A stretch of 40,294 bases of DNA, taken from the NCBI GenBank assembly GCA_030705925.1, contig JAUZPM010000015.1, forward strand, positions 1 through 40,294, given 5' to 3'. The stretch is from Bacillota bacterium. Its GTDB lineage: Bacteria > Bacillota > Clostridia > Oscillospirales > Feifaniaceae. Positions 15,123-23,255 of the stretch are shown here, one piece after another (the first letter of the stretch is position 1; each line of letters starts with the position of its first letter). The translations under genes were made by a program, and so were the position numbers. The notes under the pieces were generated by a model, which worked only from the letters and a program-made list of their open reading frames with translations, had not been told where the DNA came from and ran no database searches.

Positions 15123-18100
15123 TTATGCTTTATAAATTGTAACACTGTCTAAACCAAACGACACAAAAGAATACTTTTCAGTGAACATAGCGGCCATAAG
15201 AAATGATGACGGACCTACAGAAACAGAATCCAATATGCCTGACATGCGGTTTGGCCCCATAAGGTTAAAAAGTGTTGTTGAAGCAACAACTCTAATATCA
15301 TTTTTCCCTTCATGCAGATAATCAGTAATATCAAATACGTATGGTGTCCAGTATTTAAGACCGACTTCTTGGCTGTTTATATAGAGTCTGACACTTGCTG
15401 TATGGACATCATTCAGTTTTAGATAGATATTGCCTTGTTGCTTTTTATAATCAAAAGCTGTGCTGAAAGCAGCTTTACCCGCATAAAAAGGACAGCCGGT
15501 TTTTGTTAAATCAGTGGAATCAATATCAAATTTAGCACCGTCAATGCTGAAATTTATATTATCTTCGTTAACGACTGAAAAATCACCTACTATATATATA
15601 GTTTCTACCTCTGTTGGTTTGTGATTTTGAAAATCGGAAACCGGAAGATGGTTATTCGGAATGTTGATATTGTTAACCTTTCTGCCTTCAATAGCTATTA
15701 TATTTGTTCCGTTAACAAGCTGATCGGCGGCAAATGGAACTTTAGTAAAATTAATGTCCTTCCAGCTCTTTTTAGTATCGAATTTACCTAGCTCCCCGGG
15801 CATTTTACATGGCTTAATCGGTATACCGTTTAATGTAATTGAATCGAGATTTTCAGCAACTTCTATTGCTGCGAAAATTTCTCCCTTTGGAATATTATTA
15901 ACTTCAAACTTGTACTCAGCACGGAATGGCGTTCCGTCTGGAGCCGGATAAAAATAATTATGCCAAATTGCATTTAATGGCTTATCTTTTGCCACAAGTT
16001 CGTCATTTAAATAAAGCGTAACATCATTAATCGGGAACACATTTGGTTCAAGGAGACTTACATCGAGATTTCTTATCAATTCAACCTTTTCATATCCCGC
16101 GGCTATCTCAACACCGCTGTCAAGAACTCGCGGAGCCTTTTCGACTCTCATCTCACTGTTAGGGAAGAAAAGCATTACGCTTCCGGCAGGATATAACTTT
16201 ATATCAAATTCTGCTCTGCCTTCATTTATGGTTATGGGTATACTATAGAATTCACCGGACATGAGATCTAAAATTACCGGTTTTTTACTACTTTGCAGGG
16301 ATATATTAAGTTCAAATTCTCTTTTATTATCTGTATTTGCGATCATCATCCATTCGCCATCATCGCTTAAGCGCTCATGAACAAAGATTTTTGAGGTTTT
16401 TTGGCCAGTTGCTTTATTAATTATTTTAATCCTATTCTCATATATTGTGTCAAGGATTGAAACAACATCATTGACCTTTTCTGCTTTTTGCGTTCCATCC
16501 GGCCATTTGATTTCTGCTTTTTCGCCGTCAAGACTCTCAGCAAAAGGTTTTAAAATAATAAGCTTACCAGCACCAGCCTCAGCCGCAAAATCACACAGTA
16601 ATTTATATGTATTCTTACGTAAGGTGAAAACAGAAGGCACTACAACTGTTGAATATGAGCAATTACCTATAACTAATTTCCCATTTTCAACCCGGCCATA
16701 TTTCTCCATCAATATCTCGTCGCCATAATGGAAATCAAGGTTTTCTGAAAGCAACTTTCTAGATAGGCTGTCGAAATTCTTATTATATATTCCCTTTTTG
16801 AGAGGCATGGCTGCTTCCCCGTCTAACGGAGTATATTCGCTCCAGACACTTGAGATTGGATGTATGATAAGAATATCTGTTTTTCTTTTCCCATTAGAAA
16901 CAACGTAATTGACTCTTCCAAGATAGTCTGCGAATTTACGTTCGTCATCCCACCATGGCTGTTGGTAGAATAAATTTGCAGGATAATCGCGTTTGCGCTC
17001 TCCACGCATTGAATAAAGTGAAAGATGAGGATTAATAAAATTGATTCCTAAAATAGCTTCCCAGTCGGAAATCCATTTGCGATCATAAAAATTCGACTGC
17101 TGCCCAATGCATCCATAAACTTCGCACATAGCTTTTTCTTTATCCAGCTGATCTGCAACAGATGTCAACTGTTTCACCGTTATAACCTGCTCAATATGTC
17201 TATGTAATTTATCTATACCCGGCCAGTGCATAAATTCATACTGGGGCATTGCGGCACCGATCCACATAGTCTGCCCTACTAGGTCATCCTCTTTCATAAA
17301 ATGACCTGTCATCTTCATTTTATTTTCGCTGCACCAATCATAATACTGCTTTGTGAAACTCTCAACAAATAGGCGAGTGGCAGCATCGTAAAAATCAAAA
17401 CGAGTTTTATGATAATCACCGCAATCTAAAAACAGCTCTTTAATATGATTCGTTATATCATAACCCTTTAATTTTTTGAAAAAGTCCGGTAAATAATCAG
17501 ACCACGGCACTACAGGTGTCCCTTTATAATTATTGCAGTATAAATAGCATGGCTCATCTGTGAAAATACCGGGAATTTCTTTTCCAAAATATTTTCCGCA
17601 ATTCTTTTTATATCTTTCATGCGTACAATCAATAAATTCCCTAACTGCTTTAGGATTCATTAGATCAACATAATTAGTCCCGTTAAAACGCGGATGCCCC
17701 ATAGGAAGAATCCTTTTGCAAATATATCTGTCTCCGTCTACAGTCACGACGTTTTGCAGAACAGAATCATCTTTTGTTATTTCATTCTTTTTTAAAAATA
17801 CAAGTGAACGGCCGCGATATTCCTCATGTTTTGAGACCTCTCCGCCTGCAGTGCCTGAAGGCCAGCGATCTTCATCATAAAGCCATGCCGTTGTCCCTGT
17901 TTTTGATGCTTCTTCCGCACAGGCATTAGTCATATCCATCCATTCTTTAGACATATAGCCAGTTACAAGTCCAACACGAGAATGCATGAAATATCCGCCC
18001 CAACCTTTTTCGACCATATCATTAATCTGGCGTTTCAGCTCGTCTGCATCAAGATGATCATTCCAGCTCCAAAAAGGTGCCTGACGATACACTGCGGCAG

Positions 18101-18125
18101 GGTTTTTAAGCTGTTCTTTATCCAT
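15123..18125 (-). CDS. Glycoside hydrolase, GH106-like (alpha-L-rhamnosidase-related)
   Basis: This 1000-residue protein starts at an ATG behind GGAGGT. It has no signal peptide, so it acts in the cytoplasm on imported oligosaccharides. The N-terminal barrel has features of the GH106-type family: APFWSWNDHL (16-25), GWGGYFMHSRVGL (41-53), WLYDEDRWPSG (81-91) and GIFTDEP (186-192), with TDEP and the later MCEVYG carrying candidate catalytic acids. Beta-rich domains follow. The C-terminus, with TASVRLYINSQEVGLKYWTP and DITDYLHEGKNDI, is a carbohydrate-binding jelly roll of the beta-galactosidase type. The real sugar specificity is uncertain. It is the last gene of the glycan locus and has its own promoter. 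Confidence 0.82.
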   Translation of the reverse strand: MDKEQLKNPAAVYRQAPFWSWNDHLDADELKRQINDMVEKGWGGYFMHSRVGLVTGYMSKEWMDMTNACAEEASKTGTTAWLYDEDRWPSGTAGGEVSKHEEYRGRSLVFLKKNEITKDDSVLQNVVTVDGDRYICKRILPMGHPRFNGTNYVDLMNPKAVREFIDCTHERYKKNCGKYFGKEIPGIFTDEPCYLYCNNYKGTPVVPWSDYLPDFFKKLKGYDITNHIKELFLDCGDYHKTRFDFYDAATRLFVESFTKQYYDWCSENKMKMTGHFMKEDDLVGQTMWIGAAMPQYEFMHWPGIDKLHRHIEQVITVKQLTSVADQLDKEKAMCEVYGCIGQQSNFYDRKWISDWEAILGINFINPHLSLYSMRGERKRDYPANLFYQQPWWDDERKFADYLGRVNYVVSNGKRKTDILIIHPISSVWSEYTPLDGEAAMPLKKGIYNKNFDSLSRKLLSENLDFHYGDEILMEKYGRVENGKLVIGNCSYSTVVVPSVFTLRKNTYKLLCDFAAEAGAGKLIILKPFAESLDGEKAEIKWPDGTQKAEKVNDVVSILDTIYENRIKIINKATGQKTSKIFVHERLSDDGEWMMIANTDNKREFELNISLQSSKKPVILDLMSGEFYSIPITINEGRAEFDIKLYPAGSVMLFFPNSEMRVEKAPRVLDSGVEIAAGYEKVELIRNLDVSLLEPNVFPINDVTLYLNDELVAKDKPLNAIWHNYFYPAPDGTPFRAEYKFEVNNIPKGEIFAAIEVAENLDSITLNGIPIKPCKMPGELGKFDTKKSWKDINFTKVPFAADQLVNGTNIIAIEGRKVNNINIPNNHLPVSDFQNHKPTEVETIYIVGDFSVVNEDNINFSIDGAKFDIDSTDLTKTGCPFYAGKAAFSTAFDYKKQQGNIYLKLNDVHTASVRLYINSQEVGLKYWTPYVFDITDYLHEGKNDIRVVASTTLFNLMGPNRMSGILDSVSVGPSSFLMAAMFTEKYSFVSFGLDSVTIYKA

Positions 18126-18154
18126 TATATAACCTCCAAACCATTAATCACTTT

Positions 18155-18183
18155 ATTGTAACCTTGGGTAGTAAAAATGTAAA
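18155..18183 (-). promoter_or_regulatory. Promoter of the GH106-like gene
   Basis: On the minus strand, TTTACA (18178-18183), 17 bp and TACAAT (18155-18160). It follows a terminator, so the hydrolase is separately transcribed. Confidence 0.68.
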
Positions 18184-18186
18184 GTA

Positions 18187-18203
18187 AAAACATTTAATGT
18201 TTT
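18187..18203 (-). promoter_or_regulatory. Candidate operator, perfect 8-1-8 palindrome
   Basis: AAAACATT, one base, AATGTTTT lies 4 bp upstream of the -35 element of the hydrolase promoter. The regulator is unknown. An activator or repressor dimer would fit. Confidence 0.45.
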
Positions 18204-18240
18204 GTAATATACTGTTCATTTCAATCATCTTATTTTAAAA

Positions 18241-18274
18241 ACAAAGCCGGAATGGGAAATATCCCATACCCGGC
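18241..18274 (-). terminator. Terminator after the isomerase-like gene
   Basis: GCCGG (18246-18250) pairs with CCGGC (18270-18274), and inner ATGGGA (18252-18257) pairs with TCCCAT (18262-18267), with a small internal loop. On the minus strand it runs into CTTTGTTTTT. Confidence 0.75.
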
Positions 18275-18330
18275 ATCGACTTTAATGTTAATTTATCTGT
18301 CTTTTTTTTAGTTTTGAACAATTTGCGCTG

Positions 18331-19149
18331 TTAGATTAATGCTTCAAGCAGCTTCTTTGCCTTAATAATATCTTCTATTTGTTTATCCCCGCTTATTTCT
18401 CTTTCTATCGTAAGAGGTCCGTCATAACCAATTTGTTTTAATTTGCTAATTAAAGCTGGAAAATTAACTCTTCCCTCACCAAGCGGTTTTTCCTGTCCAA
18501 GCGATCTGCCGTCAGTAGGATATTCTCCGTCCTTTGCATGGACGCCCATGACATACTCCCCGAATACATCAAGACTATCAACAGGATTTGCCTTTCCATA
18601 CAAAAGCAAGTTTGCAGGGTCTAGATTAATACCGACATTATCCATACCGATATCCTGTATAGCACGTTTAAGCGTTATTGGAGTTTCTTGGCCGGTCTCA
18701 AATAAAAAATTCTGACCGTTATCTTTACAGTGCTTAACTATTAGCTTAAGAGCGACAATTGTACCCGAATATTCTTCTGATAATGGGTTTTCAGGCATAA
18801 ATCCAACATGTGTTACAAGATTGTTTACGCCTATTAATTTTGCAAAATCGGAACCTTTTAAGAGCATTTGCGTGCGTGCATGACGATAAGCTGTTGGAAT
18901 CAGCCCAAGGGTAGCCTGACCTTCATAGAAATTCCATGTTACAGGCTTCTGCCACCCACACCAGAATGCTGTGATATCTATTCCGGTTTCATTTTTTGCG
19001 CTAATAACCTTCTGAGCAAATTCTTCGGTTAGAAGCTGTTCTTCCCATATTACTAACTGACATGTTTCAAAACCCATGTCTATCGCTTTTTTAAATTCAG
19101 ACGCAAGTTCAACAGTAGACCTTGCTCTAACTATTACGCCTAGTTTCAT
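18331..19149 (-). CDS. Sugar-phosphate isomerase/epimerase family TIM-barrel protein
   Basis: The start is taken at the ATG at 19149 (GGGGT ahead of it), giving 272 residues. An in-frame extension to 19188 runs into a hairpin. The fold is the xylose-isomerase-like/AP-endonuclease-2 barrel. The four metal-ligand segments are visible: FETGQE, GINLDPANLL, MGVHAKDGEY and PLTIEREI, which supply Glu, Asp, His and Glu. Such enzymes isomerise or epimerise ketoses and inositols. The substrate is not evident. It sits between the permease genes and the GH106-like hydrolase, so it probably processes a released monosaccharide. Confidence 0.88.
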   Translation of the reverse strand: MKLGVIVRARSTVELASEFKKAIDMGFETCQLVIWEEQLLTEEFAQKVISAKNETGIDITAFWCGWQKPVTWNFYEGQATLGLIPTAYRHARTQMLLKGSDFAKLIGVNNLVTHVGFMPENPLSEEYSGTIVALKLIVKHCKDNGQNFLFETGQETPITLKRAIQDIGMDNVGINLDPANLLLYGKANPVDSLDVFGEYVMGVHAKDGEYPTDGRSLGQEKPLGEGRVNFPALISKLKQIGYDGPLTIEREISGDKQIEDIIKAKKLLEALI

Positions 19150-19179
19150 ATTAAATACCCCATAATTATATTTTATAAC

Positions 19180-19223
19180 AAAAGCCATATGAACAAACCT
19201 TTTCAGGTCGACATATGGCTTTT
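19180..19223 (-). terminator. Hairpin terminator between the LplC-type permease and isomerase genes
   Basis: AAAAGCCATATG (19180-19191) pairs with CATATGGCTTTT (19212-19223), and inner ACCT pairs with AGGT. On the minus strand the stem ends in CTTTTGTTAT. It may attenuate rather than stop read-through, because no good promoter fits between it and the isomerase gene. Confidence 0.72.
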
Positions 19224-19236
19224 TCGAAGATAATAT

Positions 19237-20142
19237 TTAACCTTTTATTGCGCCAACCATAACGCCTTTGACAAAGTATCTCTGAAGAAGAGGATACAGC
19301 ATAAGAACAGGAATAGATGACACGATAATCACTGCATATTTTATTGATTCTGCTAAAAGTTGCTGATCGACCATTGACGATTCGTTTGTCATATTTGACA
19401 TATCGTTTTGAATAAGTATTCCTCTTAAAACAAGCTGTAACGGATAAAGCTTTTCATTATTTAGGTAAATCATTGCGTTAAAATATTCATTCCAATGTCC
19501 GACACCGTAGTACATCACCATTACGGCGACTATTGGAACTGAAAGCGGCATTACAAGTTTTATAAGAATACCTATATTAGAACAGCCGTCAATTTTAGCT
19601 GCCTCCTGCAGTTCATAAGGTATAGAGCTCTGAAAGTAGTTTTTCATGATCAACATGTTCCAAACACTGATTAAGCCCGGAAGGATCAGTGACCAGTAAT
19701 TGTTTAATAATCCTAGTTTCTGTATAACCAAGTATGTTGGAACCATACCGCCACTGAAAAACATTGTAAATGAAATAAAAAATGTAATCTGCTGTCTTGC
19801 AGCAAGGTCTTTTCTTGACAAAGGATATGCGCACATGATGGTCATAATCAAGTTGCATATTGTACCCAACACTGTATAAAAAATAGTATTTTTATAACCA
19901 TTCATTATTGAGTCGTCTTTAAAAACCATTTTATATGCGCTAAGTGTTAGCCTTTTAGGAAAAAGCGTAACCTTCCCCTGCAGCACTAGCATTGGATCGC
20001 TTATAGAAGCACTGATAACATAAACCAGCGGATAGAGTACAATAAGCAAAACAATTGTAAGCAGAGTAACATTTATAATATCGAATGTTCTGTCGGCAGC
20101 AGTCTGTTTTATAGCCATACTATTCTTTTTAAAAAGTGCCAT
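19237..20142 (-). CDS. Carbohydrate ABC transporter permease, LplC/YtcP type
   Basis: The protein has 301 residues behind GGAGGAG. It is an integral inner-membrane subunit with about six helices, starting FDIINVTLLTIVLLIVLYPLVYVISASISDP. This is typical of the LplC (second) permease of complex-glycan importers. The EAA loop that docks the ATPase reads YELQEAAKIDGCSNIGILIKLVMPLS near residues 176-201. It pairs with the LplB-type permease encoded 13 bp upstream. No ATPase gene is nearby, which is normal for this class: a shared MsmK-like ATPase is inferred. Confidence 0.93.
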   Translation of the reverse strand: MALFKKNSMAIKQTAADRTFDIINVTLLTIVLLIVLYPLVYVISASISDPMLVLQGKVTLFPKRLTLSAYKMVFKDDSIMNGYKNTIFYTVLGTICNLIMTIMCAYPLSRKDLAARQQITFFISFTMFFSGGMVPTYLVIQKLGLLNNYWSLILPGLISVWNMLIMKNYFQSSIPYELQEAAKIDGCSNIGILIKLVMPLSVPIVAVMVMYYGVGHWNEYFNAMIYLNNEKLYPLQLVLRGILIQNDMSNMTNESSMVDQQLLAESIKYAVIIVSSIPVLMLYPLLQRYFVKGVMVGAIKG

Positions 20143-20155
20143 GTTTCTCTCCTCC

Positions 20156-21163
20156 TTACCACAAACTCGTTTCGGAAACTTTTCTGCTGATATTGTTTAC
20201 TGCAATCAGCAAAGCAAAGTTGATAGCCGAATTGAATAAGCCAACGGCGGTTGAGAAACTATATTCAGCGCCTTTAAGTCCAACATCATAAACATATGTT
20301 GAAATAACCTGGGCGGCACTTAAGTTCAAACCGTTTTGCATTAAAAATACTTTTTCAAAACCAACATTCATGATTTTGCCGACATCAAGTATAAATAGTG
20401 TAATAGCAGTAGGCATGATGCCAGGAAGAGTAACATGAATCAGGCGCTGCATTTTAGTAGCACCGTCAACCATAGCAGCTTCATACTGCTGAATATCTAT
20501 TCCTGCGAGAGCAGCAATATAAATAATAGAGCCCCAACCTGTACTCTGCCATATACCAGACCATACATAAAGGTGCTTAAACCAACCGGGATCAGTAACA
20601 AATTTTATAGGCTGCATCCCAAGCTTAATAATTATCGTATTGACTATACCGCCAGTTTCCATTAATGCACTAGGTGCAGAAAACAGAACGGAAATCATGC
20701 CAACCAAAACTACAGTTGATAAAAAGTGTGGCGCATATGTAACCATCTGAACTGTCTTTTTAAACTTTACGCTTTTAAGTTCGTTAATAAGTAACGCCAG
20801 AATAATAGGAATTGGAAATCTTGCAACTAAACTGTAAATACTTATGGAAATCGTATTCCAAACAATATTTATAAATTGCGAGCTGTTAAAAAACCTTATA
20901 AAATGTTTAAGCCCATGCTGTGCTGTCCAAGGGCTGCCCCAAATTCCAGGTGCGCTTTTAAAATCTTTAAACGCTATCTGCACTCCAAACATTGGCCAAT
21001 ATGCAAAAATAATAAAATACGCAATTACTGGCACCAGCAGCAAATACAGATCCCAGTTATTTGCAAATGCTTTTCTTATTGCACGCCCTTGTGAGTATTT
21101 CGTGACAGACTTTTTGTTTATAGTTTGTACTTTAGTGATAGTTTGCGCTTTGGTGATAGCCAA
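20156..21163 (-). CDS. Carbohydrate ABC transporter permease, LplB/YtcP-partner type
   Basis: This 335-residue protein starts at a TTG behind GAGGGG. The first 20 residues contain an odd repetitive stretch, ITKAQTITKVQTINKK. After this comes a first helix WDLYLLLVPVIAYFIIFAYWPMFG, then QIAFKDFKSAPGIWGSPW, hallmarks of LplB-type permeases. The EAA loop reads YEAAMVDGATKMQRLIHVTLPGI near residues 229-251. It forms the translocation channel with the LplC-type permease 13 bp downstream, and is served by the binding lipoproteins encoded upstream. Confidence 0.93.
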   Translation of the reverse strand: MAITKAQTITKVQTINKKSVTKYSQGRAIRKAFANNWDLYLLLVPVIAYFIIFAYWPMFGVQIAFKDFKSAPGIWGSPWTAQHGLKHFIRFFNSSQFINIVWNTISISIYSLVARFPIPIILALLINELKSVKFKKTVQMVTYAPHFLSTVVLVGMISVLFSAPSALMETGGIVNTIIIKLGMQPIKFVTDPGWFKHLYVWSGIWQSTGWGSIIYIAALAGIDIQQYEAAMVDGATKMQRLIHVTLPGIMPTAITLFILDVGKIMNVGFEKVFLMQNGLNLSAAQVISTYVYDVGLKGAEYSFSTAVGLFNSAINFALLIAVNNISRKVSETSLW

Positions 21164-21511
21164 ATAAACCCCTCTCTCCCTCTCTTATTTACGTCAAACA
21201 AGGTCTCTGTTCCCTATTGACTACATTATTTTAATGATAAATCTTATGGATTTATCATAATAAAATAAATAATTTCTCTAAACCTATCACATTCCTCTCA
21301 TAAAATTATTGTCTATGCTTTAACACCAAAGACCACCGAATAAAAATACAACTTCCATATTTTTATTCGGCAGTCAAAAGTACAGATTAAGATTAAGAAA
21401 GGTTAGAGGATTATTAATTTTCACCTTTCCGCTTAACATATTAATTCTACTAAATTAGAGGAGAAAAGTCAAATACAATTATGTATAAATTGCAATATAT
21501 ATAATTGTATA
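21164..21511. other. 348-bp intergenic region between the first binding-protein gene and the permease genes
   Basis: No coding sequence is visible. It holds a 10-bp inverted repeat ATGATAAATC/GATTTATCAT (21234-21258), a 13-bp hairpin (21336-21370), and a weaker AT-rich hairpin ACAATTAT/ATAATTGT (21475-21508) just past the binding-protein stop. I found no convincing -35/-10 pair for the permease genes on the minus strand, so they may depend on read-through or on an activator-dependent promoter. Confidence 0.6.
21336..21370 (-). terminator. Hairpin between binding-protein and permease cistrons
   Basis: CCGAATAAAAATA (21336-21348) pairs with TATTTTTATTCGG (21358-21370) around a nine-base loop. 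The stem is AT-rich with GG/CC at the base, and there is no long T run on the minus strand. It may be a partial terminator or an mRNA-protecting hairpin. Confidence 0.5.
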
Positions 21512-23179
21512 TTAAGCCTTTTTATATCTTTCGTATCCCCTGTTATAGATTTCCATATATTCGGAAAGTCCCATTTTATCATACTGTGCAACATAATCAT
21601 TCCATGTCTGATCATTGATCGGTCTTTTACCCGAAATAAACTCTGGAACTACATTGTTATAATAGCCTGTAAGCATATCCGCTTCCAAGGATGCCATGCG
21701 ATCCATTTCATCGGTTGTATAAATGAAATAATCCCAGACCTCCTTTGGCGCATATTTATACAAATCTTTGGCAGCCTTTGCAGGAACATCTGCCATCTCG
21801 TTACCTGTAAAATACTTCGAAAGCAGCAGAGTCGGATTGCCGCCTCCGGCAAAAGGAGTAATGGTAGATACAATGGCATCATAATTCTGTCCGGGATCAT
21901 TTGATTTCAAGACTTCTGGTTTAAATTTATACTTTCCGTCGGTATCCTTGAAATATGTTTTTCCCTCTACTCCGAGGTAGAACATTCTTGACCCTTCGTC
22001 ACTGTACCAGTAATCAAGCCAGCGTGCAGTAGCTTCAGGATAAGGATTCGTTTTTGAAAATGCAAACGCGCCTTTTGTTGCATTATTAGCCATTATTGCG
22101 TTCCATTGTTTATCCCCGTTTGGTCCCTTAAGAGCTTCTTCTATCCCGGTAAAATCATTCATTTTATCATTGCTTAAAAGAACCAGATTAATGTACATAA
22201 GACCGCCGACTAAATCCATAGAACTTTTTGCTATTATGTTAGTATTTAAAGTTGCTGAAGGTTGGAATATATCATTATCAAGCAGTTTTTCAGCATACAT
22301 CTTGTGAACATATTCAAGAAGCTGGCGGAATTCAGGTGCAGTTGGAATAAAGCGAAGCTTGTTCGTTTTCGGATCAAGATCAACATTAGCGTTTCTGTAT
22401 CCCTTGTTTTGCAAGCCATATGCACCATAAAGGCCACGAAGAATAGTGCCCCAAGAATTTGATGTCAGCGCAATTTCATCAGCCTTACCATTCCCATTGG
22501 CATCTTTGTCTCTCATAGCTTTGCATAATTCATAAAACTCATCAGTTGTGGTAGGAAGTTTTTTCACTCCGATTTTATCCATAAACTTTTTATTAATAAA
22601 CAGTTTTGGATGCATCTGAACTTCAGGTGCGTCTTGAATAGCCGGCAGAGCGTAAATATTCCCCTCCGCATCGGGCAGTGATTTTCTTACGCTATCCATA
22701 CTGGTAGTCAATTTCTTAAAATTAGGCATGTAACTATCAATCAAATCATTGATTTTTAAAAACAGGCCTTGCTCACCATATTTTTGTACATCCTTTGAGC
22801 CAAAACTGCAACGATAAAACCCATCAGGAAGATCCTGCCCTGACGCTAATACAAGATTGCGTTTTTCTTTGATTGAGGCATTAGGAACAACGTTCCAATC
22901 AATATGTATGTTAGTCTTTTTTTCATACTCCCCCCAAACGAGAATATTTGCATAATCCTTTTGGTATTCATGCTGCCCAACCATAAATTTTAATGTTATA
23001 GGCTGTTTAACAATTGGAAATTCGCCGTTTGGATTTAAATTTTCAAGCCTTTGCTTTGCGGCTGGATCAAGGTTAGCTTTTGCCCCTGCAGCAGTTATCT
23101 TTCTTTGACAACCGCCAAGTATAGGAACAATCATTAAAGCAGAAAGCATTAGCGCAGTAATTCTATGGTGAATTTTCAT
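21512..23179 (-). CDS. LplA-type extracellular solute-binding lipoprotein, copy 1 (nearest the permeases)
   Basis: The protein has 555 residues behind a GGGGG ribosome site. A signal peptide with lipobox LGGC ends at Cys24, anchoring the protein to the outer membrane face. The domain is a family 1 carbohydrate-binding type of the LplA/YtcQ subgroup. Residues about 222-235 read DKDANGNGKADE, an EF-hand-like calcium loop. It captures an oligosaccharide for the LplB/LplC channel, with which it is separated by a 348-bp gap. Compared with its paralogs it shows KQDAPEVQMHP-like divergence (AIQDAPEVQMHPKLF) in the ligand-side region, so its ligand may differ. Confidence 0.93.
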   Translation of the reverse strand: MKIHHRITALMLSALMIVPILGGCQRKITAAGAKANLDPAAKQRLENLNPNGEFPIVKQPITLKFMVGQHEYQKDYANILVWGEYEKKTNIHIDWNVVPNASIKEKRNLVLASGQDLPDGFYRCSFGSKDVQKYGEQGLFLKINDLIDSYMPNFKKLTTSMDSVRKSLPDAEGNIYALPAIQDAPEVQMHPKLFINKKFMDKIGVKKLPTTTDEFYELCKAMRDKDANGNGKADEIALTSNSWGTILRGLYGAYGLQNKGYRNANVDLDPKTNKLRFIPTAPEFRQLLEYVHKMYAEKLLDNDIFQPSATLNTNIIAKSSMDLVGGLMYINLVLLSNDKMNDFTGIEEALKGPNGDKQWNAIMANNATKGAFAFSKTNPYPEATARWLDYWYSDEGSRMFYLGVEGKTYFKDTDGKYKFKPEVLKSNDPGQNYDAIVSTITPFAGGGNPTLLLSKYFTGNEMADVPAKAAKDLYKYAPKEVWDYFIYTTDEMDRMASLEADMLTGYYNNVVPEFISGKRPINDQTWNDYVAQYDKMGLSEYMEIYNRGYERYKKA

Positions 23180-23194
23180 ATAATACCCCCTAAA

Positions 23195-23208
23195 TGTAAT
23201 CGTTTACA
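23195..23208 (-). promoter_or_regulatory. cre-like site (CcpA-type) ahead of copy 1
   Basis: TGTAATCGTTTACA matches 13 of 14 positions of TGWAARCGYTWNCW on either strand. It lies 16 bp upstream of the copy 1 start codon, where binding could block transcription elongation. One match of this length can occur by chance. Confidence 0.5.
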
Positions 23209-23213
23209 CTTTT

Positions 23214-23249
23214 ATACCAAAGCACGAGAAAATTCCCATGCTTTGGTAT
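23214..23249 (-). other. Hairpin between binding-protein copies 2 and 1
   Basis: ATACCAAAGCA (23214-23224) and TGCTTTGGTAT (23239-23249) form an 11-bp stem with a 14-base loop. No T run follows on the minus strand, so this is a processing, stabilising or weak attenuation element. Confidence 0.6.
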
Positions 23250-23255
23250 TTAAAA

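Noticed and set aside
21164-21511. Hidden coding sequence or small RNA in the largest gap
   Set aside because: No frame has a ribosome site, and hairpins are separate AT-rich stems without a consistent promoter. A small RNA cannot be excluded but I have no positive evidence.
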